Assembly (NCBI GenBank): GCA_030512335.1
Contig: JAULSU010000001.1
Span: 6,200,001-6,264,000, forward strand
Length of the DNA stretch: 64,000 bases
Direction of reading: 5' to 3'
Source: Immersiella caudata
Taxonomy: Eukaryota > Ascomycota > Sordariomycetes > Sordariales > Lasiosphaeriaceae
A program made the position numbers and the translations under genes. The notes under the pieces were generated by a model. It ran no database searches, was not told where the DNA came from, and saw only the letters and a program-made list of their open reading frames with translations. Of this stretch, positions 23,901-36,226 are shown piece after piece (position 1 is the stretch's first letter; every line of letters begins with the position of its first letter).

Positions 23901-26900
23901 GCACTCGACACGGCTTGGGTCGGCGCTGTCTTCCTAATTGGCTGGTTTATCCTCTCTTACTTTATTCTGATCAACATGTTCATTGCTGTCATCCAAGAGA
24001 ACTTTGATGTCGGCGAGGACATGAAGCGTCTTGAGCAGGTCAAAGCTTTCCTCCAGCGCAAAGAGCTAGGCACTTCTGGAAATCTGGCCTTGTCCAAAGT
24101 GTTCAATTTTGGAAAATCAAAGGCACGCCAAGACCCTTTGGACTACGGGCCAGCGATGGCAGAGATGCTGCTGAAGGAGGCCGTCGTGCGCGAGTTTCTG
24201 GACGAGTCTATGGACCCCCTCCAGGAATCCCCCCCCAACGGCAGCCAGTCGCCGGCCCAGATGAGCGGAAACTCAGAAGTCAAGCTTGGCATGCTCTCCT
24301 CGGCTTGGGGTAAGATCGTTGCGGCTGTCAGTAGCCGGGAGCCCAACCCGTTTTATTCCAATGTCCGATTCGACGGCCCTGGGGACACCCTGGACCCTCG
24401 ACAGATGGCCCGCCAGGCAGTTCACGCTACTTCGTCGCGCCGCAAGGCTCAGAGGGAGTACCTCATGCGACATCCGACCTACAACAATTCGCTGTTTATA
24501 TTCAAGCCCCGCAATCCCATCAGGAGGCTTTGCCAGCAGATTGTAGGCCCTGCACGCGGGTCTGAGCGCTTCGATGGCGTGCAACCAAACAAGTACGCCT
24601 GGTATACCTTCTCAGCTGTCATCTACGCCGCCATCGTCGCCATGGTGATCCTCGCTTGCATCACCACGCCTTTGTACCAGAAAGAATATTTCCAAACCAA
24701 TACCTTCAGCATCATGAACTGGTTTGTCTGGACTGACACGGCCTTTGCCATGGTGTTCACCCTCGAGGCTCTTATCAAGATCATTGCAGATGGTTTTTTC
24801 TGGACCCCGAACGCGTACTTCCGAAGCACGTGGGGTGTCATCGACGCCATCGTCCTAATCACGCTTTGGATCAATGTCGTCACCCTGTTCACCCGAGACG
24901 GCGCTGTGTCTCGAGCGGTGGGTGCCTTCAAGGCGCTGAGGGCCCTGCGCCTTCTCAATGTCAGCGACAGCGCCAGAGAAACATTTCACTCCCTCCTCAT
25001 CGTGGGCGGTTGGAAGATTCTCAGTGCCGCTTTCGTGTCCATGTCCTTATTGATTCCCTTCGCGTTGTACGCCTTAAACCTCTTCAACGGAAAACTTGCC
25101 GCTTGCAATGATGCTTCGGGCGACATTGTGCGCCTTGACGATTGTACTGGCGAATATCTCAGCACGCCCTTCAACGGTGATTGGCCCGTGCTAGCTCCGA
25201 GGACAGCGGCCAATCCGTTTTTCAACTTTGATGACTTCGGCTCCTCTCTGTTCATCCTCTTCCAGATCGTCAGCCAGGAGGCTTGGGTGGATGTCTCGTT
25301 TGCCGTCCAGTCCATCACTGGAAAGGGTCTCCAGCCTCAAGGCGGCCCCCCCTTCAAAAACCAAGGGAACGCCCTGTTCTTCGTCATCTTCAACCTCATG
25401 GCCACCGTCTTCGTTTTGACGCTCTTCATCTCCGTGTTCATGAGGAACTACACAGAACAGACCGGTGTTGCCTTTCTGACTGCCGAGCAGAGATCATGGC
25501 TTGAACTCCGCAAACTTCTTCGCCAGATTTCGCCGTCGAAGAGCGCCTACGACGACAAGAAGACCAAGTGGAAGAAGTGGTGCCACAAACGCGCGATCGA
25601 GAAGCGTGGCAAATGGTACATGGCCATCACCGCAGTTCTCGTTCTCCACCTTATCCTCCTCCTTGCCGAATTCTACGGGGAACCCCTTTGGTGGACCCGC
25701 GCCAGGGACGTACTGTTCCTGGTTTTCACCTTGATCTACATCACCAACATTGTCATTCGCATATTTGGCCTCGGATGGACCCGGTTCCGGAAGAGCTCGT
25801 GGGACCTGTTCTCGCTGGTGGCTGTCGTGGGCGCGTTTGCCACGTCGGTCCTCTTCCTGACGGATCCGGCGCAAGACACGTACAACCAACTGCATAAGTT
25901 CTTTTTGGTGGCGCTCGTGCTGCTCCTGATCCCGCGAAACGATGCCCTCGACCAGCTCTTCAAGACAGCAGCTGCCAGTCTCCGGACCATTGGCAGTCTC
26001 CTTGCCACGTGGCTCGTTTTCTTCCTAGTCTTCGCCATCGCCCTGACGCAGACCTTCAGCCTCACCAGGTTTGGAGGCGAAGAGGACGCCAACATCAACT
26101 TTCGCACGGTGCCACAGGCCCTTATCCTCCTCTTTAGGTTCAGCTGCGGAGAAGGGTGGAACGAGGTCATGGAAGACTTCGCGCAGATCAAACCGCCCTT
26201 TTGCGTAGAGGGCGACGAATTCTTCGACAGCGACTGCGGCAGCACCGCGTGGGCCAGAGTCTTGTTTGTCGCCTGGAACATCATCAGCATGTACCTCTTC
26301 GTCAGCTTGTTTGTCTCGCTGATCTACGAGAGCTTCTCGTACGTGTATCAGCGGACCAGCGGGCTAGCGGTGGTGGACCGCGATGAGATTCGACGGTTCA
26401 AGGAGGCGTGGCGCAGTGTTGATCCGTCGGGGACCGGGTTCATCAGCAAGGAGGCTTTCCCTCGGCTGCTTGGTGAGCTATCAGGTGTGTTTGAAATGCG
26501 CATCTACGACGCCAACGATTCGGTGCACTCGATTCTGGACGATGTCCGCGGGAGCGGTGATGGAGCCAGCATAAGGCATCAGTCCATGATGAGCACCAGT
26601 CAGTACTCGACCGGCATCGACCTGAAGAAACTGAACGAGCGATTGGCAAAGATCGATGTTGCCCAGGTGCGGGAACGGCGGCGCCGGTTCAACATCTTCT
26701 TTGAGGAGGTTATGGTCTCGGCGGATCCCGAAAGAGGAATCTCCTTTACGACGGTTCTGATGATTCTGGCGCACTACAACATCATCAGCGATAGCAAGAG
26801 TTTACGGTAAGAGTCCCATAACTCCCACTATATTCCGTATTCAGAGCTAACTTTCATCCCAGGCTCGAAGAATTCCTCCGCCGCCGCGCCCGCCTCCAGC

Positions 26901-27523
26901 GCGTCGAGGAGGAAGTCCGCCGCCGCATCGTCCTAGGCTTCTTCGACATGCTCTACTACTCGCGCCTCTTCAAGCGCCGCATGGAGCACAAGAACTCAGC
27001 CCGCATGACGGCCATTCCGCAACTGGGTGTCCCCGAAATCCTCGTCGACAACGAAGAGGAACGCGCCGACCGCAAGGCCGGCAAGGCCAGCAGTGGCAGC
27101 GGCAGCGGCAGTGGCACAGCGCCCTTATCCCCTGGCGGCGCCGGTGACTTTCTATCCGCCAACGACGCCCACATCCACCATCGCAGCTGGTCCGGCGCCA
27201 GCGCCGATCTTTCCTCGTTTGATACATCGTACGATCACCCGCTCGCCGGCCCCCGCACTACAGGTCCGGGTTCACCAGGTCACAGGAACCAACCCAGTGC
27301 GTTCAGTTTTGAGGTACACGAACCTACTGATGACCCCCCGGACAGTAGGAGAAGTCAGGGGTCGGGATCAGCAGCATCAGGGTCTAGGGAAGACCACCGT
27401 GGCTCGTCAGTCAGCCCGGCGCAGGTTAGAGAAATGCTGGATGATTCGTTGTGGATGGCATCCATTAGGAGGAGTGCCACGATGAAGAGAAATAATTGGG
27501 GAGGAGGGCCGGGGAGTTTCTGA
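20961..27523 (+). CDS. CCH1: Voltage-gated calcium channel alpha-1 subunit Cch1
   Basis: Exons are 20961..22601, 22653..26806 and 26863..27523, giving 2151 aa. The introns of 51 and 56 nt (GTTAGT...CACAG; GTAAGA...CCCAG) keep phase. After a roughly 330-residue disordered N-terminus with a poly-Gln patch come four homologous six-helix channel domains. S4-like helices carry spaced arginines (LRIVRLLALTKGN, LRAYRVVLAIPMTRKL). The pore loops read MSANTFSD (about residue 680), SSEDWTS (947), SQEAWVD (1419) and SCGEGWNE (1710): Asn in domain I and Glu in II-IV, the pattern of fungal Cch1. An EF-hand-like DPSGTGFISKEAF lies near 1810, and the C-terminal tail is long and Ser-rich. Cch1 with Mid1 makes the plasma-membrane high-affinity calcium uptake system used under ER stress, mating and cold stress. 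Confidence 0.96.
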
Positions 27524-29976
27524 ATCAAATGCAAATAAGGGGGTAATGGCGGTGGTGGTGAGGGATAGTTGTAGTTACAGGTGGTGTATCTTTGACTTTT
27601 GGCTTGGTGTACTGGTTGGCTGAGCGGGCGTTTTACAGGTTGTGGTTTTGGGTTGTCACCAGGGGGGCGGCGGCGTTTTGGGTGCATCCAAAGAGGGATA
27701 ATGATTTGGATTTGGTGTGAGACTTGGAGACGAATTGAGGAGTATCTTGCTATCAACATGCATACTACATGAGCGATGATGAATACCTACTTCCGGTATG
27801 CCGTTGGGGGCGCACAGCGAGAGCGGTGTTTTGTCCGAGTTTGGAGGGAATGGAATCGAGGGCATGAGGGGAGAAAGTGCAAGAAGGTGGGGATGGCTGG
27901 TTGCTTGCTTGCTTCAGATGTTTACACACTGCACACACATATTCTAGACTTTCTCTCGTTCTTGACCGCAAGCGCCCTTCGTTGTTTCTTGGTGGTCTTT
28001 CTCCCGCTTACACCTACCCAAGCAGAACATAGGCCACTGAGAAAACGATGCGATAGGCTACGCAGAAGACCACTGGCCAAAAACAAAACCGACGCATAGC
28101 GCACCACACCGAAAGCAGGTGAAACGCGATCGTCCGATATTTTTGGTGTCTTGTCTGCACAGGGACACTGCCACAGGGTTCAAGCGCTCTTCTCAAGGTC
28201 GTATTATTTTGCTTGTTGCTGCTGCATGATATGATCGTCTGTACGTGCCGTTCCCAGCCGGGTTCACGAGGGACTGATGCGGTGGTGAAGGGTTGCGAGT
28301 GATCGGTGGAGTTTTATGCTTCATGAGCGGTGTCGGTTGTTGTTGCCCTGCGTGGTATCATCGCTATTTCTGTTCTAGTCCGGTGTCACGACGATGCATG
28401 GCGTTGTTTACGGACACCTCAAATCCCGCCCCTTTTTGTATCCACATTCCATCTTCTCGAGGCGGTCCGAGGTCACAATCACCATTGAGGTAGACCAAGG
28501 AGTTCGCCATGCCGCTGGTTTGTTTCCACGGTCCAGGACCTTCGAAAAAAGCTTCCACAGCGACGAGCATGAATGTCAACTATTTTCGCTCCACTGATGA
28601 CCTCGACTCGTCACAAGATTGTCTTCGTTATATTGGCGGGGCTAGGGCATTGACGTGAAACACGCAGCCTTTCCATCACAACCCGCACCCCCTACACGAA
28701 GCTGGGAAGCTCTTGGCGGTTCACTAACGGACGCCCACAAAATTCCGCGCAGATGGAGATAGTGCGGCTGCCAGCAAAGGTGACTCGTCCCAACTGGAGG
28801 ACGATCACACACAATGCAGCGGGGCCCGAGGCCACCCCTTTTGCCCTCCCGTCTGGCTGGAAGCTCGAGGTCGCCGTCGCTGGTCGCACTAGGTCCGGCC
28901 AATGCAGGTACAGCAGAGCCCGCATGGTTGGTGATGGCGTGCGAGGTCAACCAAGCAGGCCACACAGTCCAACGGAACCATCAAAAATCACATCCAGCTC
29001 CAATCCGGCGCCATTGAACTGACTATCGAGCCATCAGCAAGACAGGGTGTCATTGTTCTGTCAATCGTCTGATTTTTTCCCCTCCTTCTCCTTGTTGCGC
29101 TCAGCCGAGGCGTTGTTTCAACGGAGAAAGGGCCAGGCAACGCACGTTTCACCACTTCTCCACCTTCAAAACCGAAAACCCCCAACCCTCGTCCAGAGCA
29201 GATGTAGCGTGTTAGTGCCGCACAGCCCTGCCCTCGTCAATGGCAACGTCTTGACACGCACTTGGAGGGGCGCACCCCAACTGCGGGCATGAACTGGGAG
29301 ATCTAGCTCCCTGCGCATCACCCATCCCCTCCCCTGTGCATACCACGGGCTCGTTAAGGGAACCCCCCTTCCGTTCCATCCTCAGGATCCTCAGGTGCAT
29401 GAGCGATGTCCAGCGGGGCCCTCTGCTAGCTGTGCGAACGAATCCCACCGACTGGCCTGGATTCTCATGTTTTCGCAGGTATCCCTCTTCCCGATTTGGC
29501 CCAGTGGGTTCGCTCCCTGTCTGAGCAGTGCAGCTGCTGCTCCTGCACTCCTTGTTTCCACCTCCGCAGGAAAACCTCCCTCCCGTGTTGAACACCCCCG
29601 TCCCCTGGCCCCTCGACCCTCGCTTGGGCGAGCCCCTCCTCCTCACCGGGACAATAGGCATTACTTAAGGCATCGTCTTGCCCGTCAATGATCGCCAACA
29701 GTCTTTTTTGCTTGTCCCTCCAGCCCGAGCTCCACCTTCAGTTATATCACGGCGCTGTCTACTGTCTGCGTTGTTGTTATTGCGAGCTTGTCTGCATCTT
29801 GACCTTCACCAGGCCAGATCGTCCAATCTTTTTCAGATTCTACCTACCTACCTTCGCTATATCTCGACGCACCGTCATTCGCTGGTCACGGGAAAGAAAT
29901 CATCTCTGCTAGGCTGGACCTCCCACATTCACTTCAACCCACTCATCTTTGAATCACACTACCACCAACCGTCACC
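27524..29976. other. Gene-free stretch after CCH1
   Basis: About 2.45 kb. The left part is the CCH1 3' flank. The last 300 bp are rich in CT and CTACC runs, as in fungal 5' leaders, ahead of the small gene at 29977. Frames of up to about 150 codons near 29.2-29.7 kb lie on both strands and lack recognisable motifs. Confidence 0.45.
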
Positions 29977-30264
29977 ATGCAGTCCTCTCGATTCCACACC
30001 ATCCGCGCGCGCTTCTCGCCGCACAATATCCGCACCTCGTTCCGCAGGTCGTCATCGGCATCTTCGCGGGCCAGCACCAGCACAGACAGGGATTCCTTCA
30101 TCTCCACGGCCAGCTCGCCCGTCAGCACTATCAACAGCATCATCTTCAGGCAGAAGTCGATGATGAACCTCGACGACGAGGAGGAGCGCCGCGAGCTCAA
30201 CATCCTCGAGCCGAGGCCAGAGCTGGCCTTCTGCAGCTTGGAAGAGCGCATGGGGTCGTTCTAA
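29977..30264 (+). CDS. Small Ser-rich protein, unknown function
   Basis: This is one exon of 95 aa with a good fungal start context (CACC before ATG). The N-terminal half is Arg/Ser-rich and basic (RTSFRRSSSASSRAS). The second half is acidic, reading MMNLDDEEERRELNILEPRP, and ends LEERMGSF. A short acidic block ending in an EERMGS-type terminus is, to my recollection, found in other small fungal proteins, but no function is known to me. The pyrimidine-rich leader and clean start favour a real gene. No membrane segment or signal peptide is seen. Confidence 0.6.
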   Translation: MQSSRFHTIRARFSPHNIRTSFRRSSSASSRASTSTDRDSFISTASSPVSTINSIIFRQKSMMNLDDEEERRELNILEPRPELAFCSLEERMGSF

Positions 30265-31660
30265 GCTATGATGAGCCTAGTAGAGGGGTGGTGACGATGA
30301 CCCCTCCATCAGCGGTGGCCGGGGTCGCTTCTTTTCTTCGCCCGGGATGGCACATTTGGTCCCCTCGGAGCAACACCTTTTACAAAACGCTAGTTCCCCG
30401 AATTTTTCACCGGGCCGGGAAGAGACTGGAGTATGAGACAACTACGACTAATGTGGACGCAACACACACGCGCAAAACACAACGTGTGATGGCCGGGCTG
30501 GGATACTACCAACTATTTTGAATGCCTTTACCATTGGGACGGAAGTCAGGGGACAAACGGCGTTTATAGGGCCTATCATGGCAAATCATGTGGAGTTTAT
30601 GCGCACAATCGCTTGGTATTTAGAGTATTGAGTTGTGTCTGTCGCTGCGGCACGGACAGAGATGAGAAAAATGGAAAGTGAGCTTTTCGTTCTACCGACA
30701 AATCTTGATGAAAGTGGTGAAGCTTCGTGATGTTTCTCGCGGTGATGGGTGGCCGTCTCAGCTGTGTTTCAGGATGCTCATTGGTCCACACCACTTGCGT
30801 TCCTGGCTTATGTAAGGCATCCCAGGCCGGCCCGAGCCGTCAAGCGCCCGACTCTGTCCAACGACTGACGAACTGCCAGCACATCGCAACCCAACCTTAG
30901 CTGAGAACCCGAGCTTTTTTGTTGAGGAAGGACATGTGGCAGTTTTCGAACAACAATCATCCCGTTTGAAATAGGCAGAGCTATGGTGCTCACTTGGGCG
31001 ACGTTTCTGCCAGCGAGGAGCGTTCGTCAGCTGCCAGTCTGGCTGACATGGCACTCCATCGGGCAGCAAAGGCGAACGGACGCCCGCCCAAACCTTGTTG
31101 GCACTTCACTTCTCTGTATCTATCTCTGGAGACGTCTTCAAATCTAAGCCTTTTTGCAACTGGTTTGGCTCGTTCATTCACCGCTATGCTTCAGCTAACA
31201 CAACGGTTGACGGAAAAAGTGAGAGTTCAAGGAAATGGCAAGATCATGGTATATCTTTCGAACGTCGAGAGGATGGAGATATGACACGACCATTGCATCT
31301 CGGCCGATGGGAGGAGAGTCAGCTAGATATCCAAGGTGAGTTGCCGGTTGCTCAGTTGCGCAGTGCTGATTTTTCATCTCATATTACTGGCTATCTAGTG
31401 ACTTGAGTGAAAAGTTCATCTGGGCCTCTATTCACACTCACCTTCTATTGCGCTATTGATCTCATTCTCGCGAGTCTGGTACCTCGCACTTCTATTTATT
31501 CTCCTCTCCCCCCACCCCTCCTCTTGCAATTTTCTGCTGGTGTTTGTTCGCCCCCTCTCGTCCGCTGGCTTCCTTACTTGCCTTCTCCCTGCGACTGACA
31601 ATCCTTCCAACTCTCAGCTTTAGCTTGGGAGAAGGCGAAGAAAGAGCCGTCACATCTAAG
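30265..31660. other. Gene-free stretch between two small genes
   Basis: About 1.4 kb. Its last 200 bp are strongly pyrimidine-rich (around 31490-31600), a likely leader for the next gene. Frames of 60-100 codons are all motif-free. Confidence 0.45.
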
Positions 31661-32398
31661 ATGCCCTTTCGCCGGGCTCCCCCCGCTCTCCGGCCAGCAA
31701 CACCTCCGGGTGGCGCCTCCTTCCGCACCACCCTCTCCGATTCCGCCGTCCCGCCCCACTCCTACCCTCTCTACGGCGAAACCGACGAGTACGACGACGG
31801 CGACTCGGCCCTGGCATTTGACGACGAAATGTGCGTTACTATTGAGCAGCGGCCTTTCCAGCACGGCACCAGCCAGATTTTCACAATCTCCAACGCCTGT
31901 CTCGCCGCCGAGGCCGATGCCCTACCCATATCTCCCAACTCCGAGGGGGTACTAGCAATTCTGGACACCACCCCGTCGCCCAAGCGCCGCCTCTCTACCA
32001 AAATATCCTCCGTCTTCTCCGCATCATCCATCTGCCAAAAACCGACCAAACGTCCGCGCCTGCAGGAATCTGAATCGCCCTATCCGGCTGAACCGATGTA
32101 CGACCCTTACACTGACTTCTTCGTCATCTCTTCCATACCCACCTCGCAAATGCGCGCCTACAGCCCCGGCGATGTCATGAGTACTAGCCACGACGGTGGT
32201 AGGAGACCAAGAGCAAAGTCCTCGCCTAGGGCGGCGTCTAGGAGGGTCCTGCAAGCAGCGATGAGACCAATTGCGGCAATTAAGAGGCGTTGCGGTGCTA
32301 AGATGGGGACGAGAAAGGGAGAGATGGGAGGAAAAGAGAAGGGGAGCAAGGGGCTGGGTAAAGGGAAGGGGACGAAGTGTGTTGCTGTTGGGGCTTGA
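31661..32398 (+). CDS. Hypothetical protein with basic C-terminus
   Basis: This is a single exon of 245 aa from the ATG of MPFRRAPPALRPATPP; the frame is open further up only through a TTG. Residues 1-40 are Pro-rich. A central acidic part (YGETDEYDDGDSALAFDDEM) and short ordered-looking segments (PYTDFFVISSIPTSQMRAYS) follow. The C-terminal 60 residues are Arg/Lys/Gly-rich, which suggests nucleic-acid or acidic-partner binding or a nuclear signal. I do not recognise the family. The pyrimidine-rich leader and steady coding-like composition support a real gene, perhaps restricted to related fungi. Confidence 0.6.
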   Translation: MPFRRAPPALRPATPPGGASFRTTLSDSAVPPHSYPLYGETDEYDDGDSALAFDDEMCVTIEQRPFQHGTSQIFTISNACLAAEADALPISPNSEGVLAILDTTPSPKRRLSTKISSVFSASSICQKPTKRPRLQESESPYPAEPMYDPYTDFFVISSIPTSQMRAYSPGDVMSTSHDGGRRPRAKSSPRAASRRVLQAAMRPIAAIKRRCGAKMGTRKGEMGGKEKGSKGLGKGKGTKCVAVGA

Positions 32399-33466
32399 CG
32401 GGCTGTTTGGTTTCTTTGGTGAGCGTTCCAGTGGAGGGAGTACCTTGCGCTTCGACATTCGGTGGTGGCTTTTAACTTACGACAAAGAGTACATCGACGA
32501 GCAAGTCCATGATGAAGTACCTACCGCATGTATCGCCTATCTGGTTGTCTGTCAAGGGAAGCGCTTGATGTTGGAACTTATTAGGTGATTTACCTTGGAA
32601 GGGAGGAGGCGGACCGAGGAACATCTAGCGACGGAGTTGGTCGGCATTCTGAACGGCGTTCTAGACATGGTCTCATTTCCTTGTAGTTATAGACGATACC
32701 CCTGGGCACATGGTTTTCTCCTGTATAATACAATATCTTTTTGCACATGGCTGATTTCTCTGAGCCTTGGGCACAGCTCGTGATGATGTTGTCCATGTTC
32801 GGAAGACTGGCTCCGAATATTACCTAACAAATCAAGGCAAATCACGAAAACCAATAATACCACATTCGTTCCATGGATTCATTCCCAACACTGCCGTTCT
32901 ACTCGACAAATAATATGTACATTGTGTCAGCCGCCCCCCTCGACTTTTACCCGACACAGCCACCGTAATCCAGTCCGACATTATGCAGCTTCCAAAGAAC
33001 GTCACCCCGTAGGGAGGACAGCAAGCTCGCAATGGCAATATCAAACCGACACTGAAAGCGCTGAAGATCCTGTAGGTCCTCAAGCCCATCAATAAGCAAA
33101 CCCGACGCCCCATACCAAAGGCCCGTACACCGAGCGCCCCGCGACATGAAGAAAAATAAACAAACAATGAAAACCTGCCAATGCCACCAAATAAACAAGC
33201 CAGGTACCAAGCCCAGACCGTTCGTCAGCAAGCCAAGACCAGATCCGCACCAGCTCCTAGCAAATAGACGACCAAATGCATGCGGCGACGAGGGCCGGTG
33301 CGCGGCCCCAAAAGTCGTTGTTGAGAGATGGGTTGTTGATGAAGTGATTCATGAATCGTCATGGGTCCTGGGAATCCAACCACACCGTACAGTATCCTGA
33401 GACTCAGCGAGACTCAGACACACTAGGCTGTGACCGAGACGTTACGTGAAGATCAGGTCCGGGTCC
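32399..33466. other. Convergent intergenic stretch before cyclin B
   Basis: About 1.07 kb between two 3' ends. Frames of 60-110 codons on both strands overlap each other and match nothing known. No RNA gene was seen. Confidence 0.45.
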
Positions 33467-35128
33467 CTATGAGATCTGATCCAGGGAGAGATCGGTATCG
33501 ACGATACCATAGAGATGGGCGTTCTTCTTGGCCCATTGGCGGGTCAAAATGGATGCTGTCATGTGTTAGACAAACGCCTATGCGACTTTTTGTGTGATGC
33601 GTGCTTACCCTTGAGGAACTTTTTGCTGGCGTACTTCTTGACGAAAGCCTCGTGCACAATAGGGCGCGCCAAGTAGTCGACCATGAGATGGAACACCGGC
33701 TCAATCTCCTCCTCAGAGTACCCGGCGTAGTACTCAAGGGTCTCATCCTGTCGAGTGTTAGCAATAGCAGGTGCGACATCCACTGCGGTACTTACCCAAT
33801 CACCACGGTCCAAGATCAATCTCGACAGGTACATAGCGCCAGCGGCGACGTGGCTCGGGCGGTAGGTCATGAAACGATGATCGAGCAGGCTGATCTCCAT
33901 CAAGTACTTGCCGAGGGTGCGGGACTGGATGTCGTAGTTGTCGGCCTTCGAGATACGACGAAGGAAGTTCATCGGGTTGGGGTAACTCAGATCGTAGTTG
34001 AGAGTCGAAAGAATAAAGCGCTCGGCACTGAGAATCTCTTGCTCGCTGAAGCCGTCATCGGCAACGTGACGGAAGTTGGCGATATGTGGCGACAGAACCT
34101 CTTCGTACTTGGAGGCAATGAACATGGCCGTGATGCCTACGAGTTGAAGGCGGTCGAGTTGGACGACCTTCTCAGAAAGGAATCGATCGATGATGTTGAC
34201 GGCAAGGAACAGGGTCTCTGGCAAGAGATGGAAGCGGGTATGGACCTCGATGAGCCAGTCGATAAGGATACCACGTGTCTTCCACTCGAGATCGTCCTGG
34301 TGGTCCATGTACGAGGGGTTGGGGACCGATTTGACCTCCAAGTCTCGGAGATAGTCGAAGATTTCGGTGGCGTACTCGGCAACCATGAGGGGGTCGTCGA
34401 GATCCTCGCTGTCGAGATCTTGCACCCCAGGGGGATAAACATGCTCGGCAGCAGCCTCCTGAATGATAACCTCCTCAACGGGGGCTGCTGGTGCAGCATT
34501 CAATGCAGCTTTGGGCTTCTTCTCGTCAATGGTTTGCGCCTTCTTGCGAACCGGCTCGCCCTCCTCTGGAACGTTCTCCTTGGTATCGGCATTGGTGATG
34601 GAGTCCTTCTTACGCTTCACGGGGCCGAGGGAACCAGAGCCGCTACCCTTTCTGTCGGTGGCCTTCTTGTTGAGGTCTTTGGTGCCGAGCGGGGCGGCAC
34701 GCGTTGTGGTGGTGGTTCTCTTCTGGATACCGCTGGGCTGAGCAGCCTTCGAGACCATGCCGGCCTTGCCAGCAACCTTCTTCCCATCTGCAACCTCGAC
34801 CTTCGTAACGTTGCTGAGATCACCGAGGGCAGCACGCTTGCGCGTCGGGTTGGCGGCGGGAGCAACCCGTTTTGACTGAAGGCCCTTTGCGGGCATGGAG
34901 AGCTCGTCGACATTCAGGGTCGCAGCCTTGGCCCGCGTCAGACGCGTCGATCCAGTGTTGCTGTTCTCGTCATTTTCGTTCGTCAAGGAACGCGGGTTTC
35001 TCGTTCGCTGTCTGCCGTGTTAGTATGTTTGTGGACCCATATCCTGTGGTAAATCGCGCTCCGAAAACAATTGCAGAGGCGTCGACCAGGACGGATTGCG
35101 GGTTGGTGTGTTGACTTACGACAGGCAT
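33467..35128 (-). CDS. G2/mitotic B-type cyclin
   Basis: Exons are complement(33467..33555, 33609..33747, 33796..35007, 35120..35128), giving 482 aa. The first coding exon is only ATG CCT GTC, followed by a 112-nt intron; then RTRNPRSLTNENDEN begins. The later introns are 48 and 53 nt. A destruction box, RAALGDLSN, sits at about residues 61-69, as needed for APC/C-driven degradation. The N-terminus is basic and low-complexity. Two cyclin folds follow, with TRGILIDWLIEVHTRFHL and FIASKYEEVLSP in the first and SHVAAGAMYLSRLIL and YYAGYSEEEIEP in the second. The end, ASILTRQWAKKNAHLYGI, is typical of fungal Clb/NimE/Cdc13 cyclins. It would bind and activate Cdk1 at mitotic entry. It is divergent from the uL2m gene. 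Confidence 0.95.
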
Positions 35129-36226
35129 TTTGCGTGGTCCTCTAAAATGTGAGGGTAAACAAGAGAATGCTAGACCGGGCTGAATGACGCCGTTAGCTGC
35201 TGCAACGCGTTCAATGTATGACGAGCCGGCGGAGCCGCGGTGGAAGAGCAAGACGCGTCCTCTGCAAGATCAGGATGGGCTTCTCACGATAAAGGTCTGT
35301 CGCCAGTGATCGTGAGTACCGCTGATCGGGGATTTGCAGGGTCGAGAGCGTCTTGGTCTGGAGGGGAGTATGTCGAGGTGTGAGGAAGCTCTTGTTTTTA
35401 AGAGGTGTGGTGGAGAGGAGTGTGGGAGGAGAGGACGTGTGGGACAACCCAGGTACCAACTCGGACGTGGCGGGCTGGCAACAAGTACCAGACGCTAGCG
35501 CGAGATCAAAAATGGTGAATGTGCGGGTTCGGTGTGATCCTCCGATAGACGCGTCCTAAGGTGAATTGGGGCCGGACAACCACTCAAAGTGAAGTTCAAT
35601 GCGAATTCTTACCTCGGCGCTTTCTAGGTGTCGTCTCGGATGCTGGATGCACGTAAAAATTGGGTGGTGCAGAAGGGCGAAAATGCGATTGCTTCGACCT
35701 TTGATGTCGAGTTGGTGCAAGCAAAAGGTACAAGCGCGGACCGGGGGGACGCGATTGAGGAACGTCGAGCCAAGTCCCGCTCCCTGGCGAAAACCCACAA
35801 TCAACAGTAGCAACCGCGGGGCAACACCATTTTGATTGGCAACAACGGCCCCACATGCCTTAGCAACCGTCTGAGGCCCCTGCTCCAATGCCGTGCCCGC
35901 GTTTTTCGCGCCGGAACTGTGGCTCAACGCGAGGACAAGCCCCAGGAACTAACACCAGCCACACCTGAAGTTGCGGGTCGGAGCTCCGTGCAAGCAAATT
36001 TCCAAAGCCGCAAAAATCGACTGCATGTGGATCTGGCCGAGCGATTCCGTCGTCGAGCTCGACACCGTTGCCGGCGACACCTCTGCCAGCCCGCCACCTA
36101 CCCACCTGGCCAATTGGTCGCCTTGAACTTCGACAAGCTGCCCGCGCGACAGATTCATCCTCGCGCTCTCGATGTGCCGATAACAACTACACCCGAATCC
36201 AGCTGCGCCAGCTCTGAGAAGAGCCA
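35129..36226. other. Divergent promoter region, cyclin B and uL2m
   Basis: About 1.1 kb separates the two start codons. Overlapping frames on both strands (up to about 130 codons) are motif-free. It presumably contains both promoters and leaders. Confidence 0.45.

Noticed and set aside
28014..29691. Several 60-150-codon frames after CCH1
   Set aside because: Present on both strands at once, no conserved blocks, no consistent splice joints.
33601..34875. 424-codon open frame on the plus strand
   Set aside because: It lies wholly antisense to the cyclin B exon and mirrors its codon bias; no known domain.
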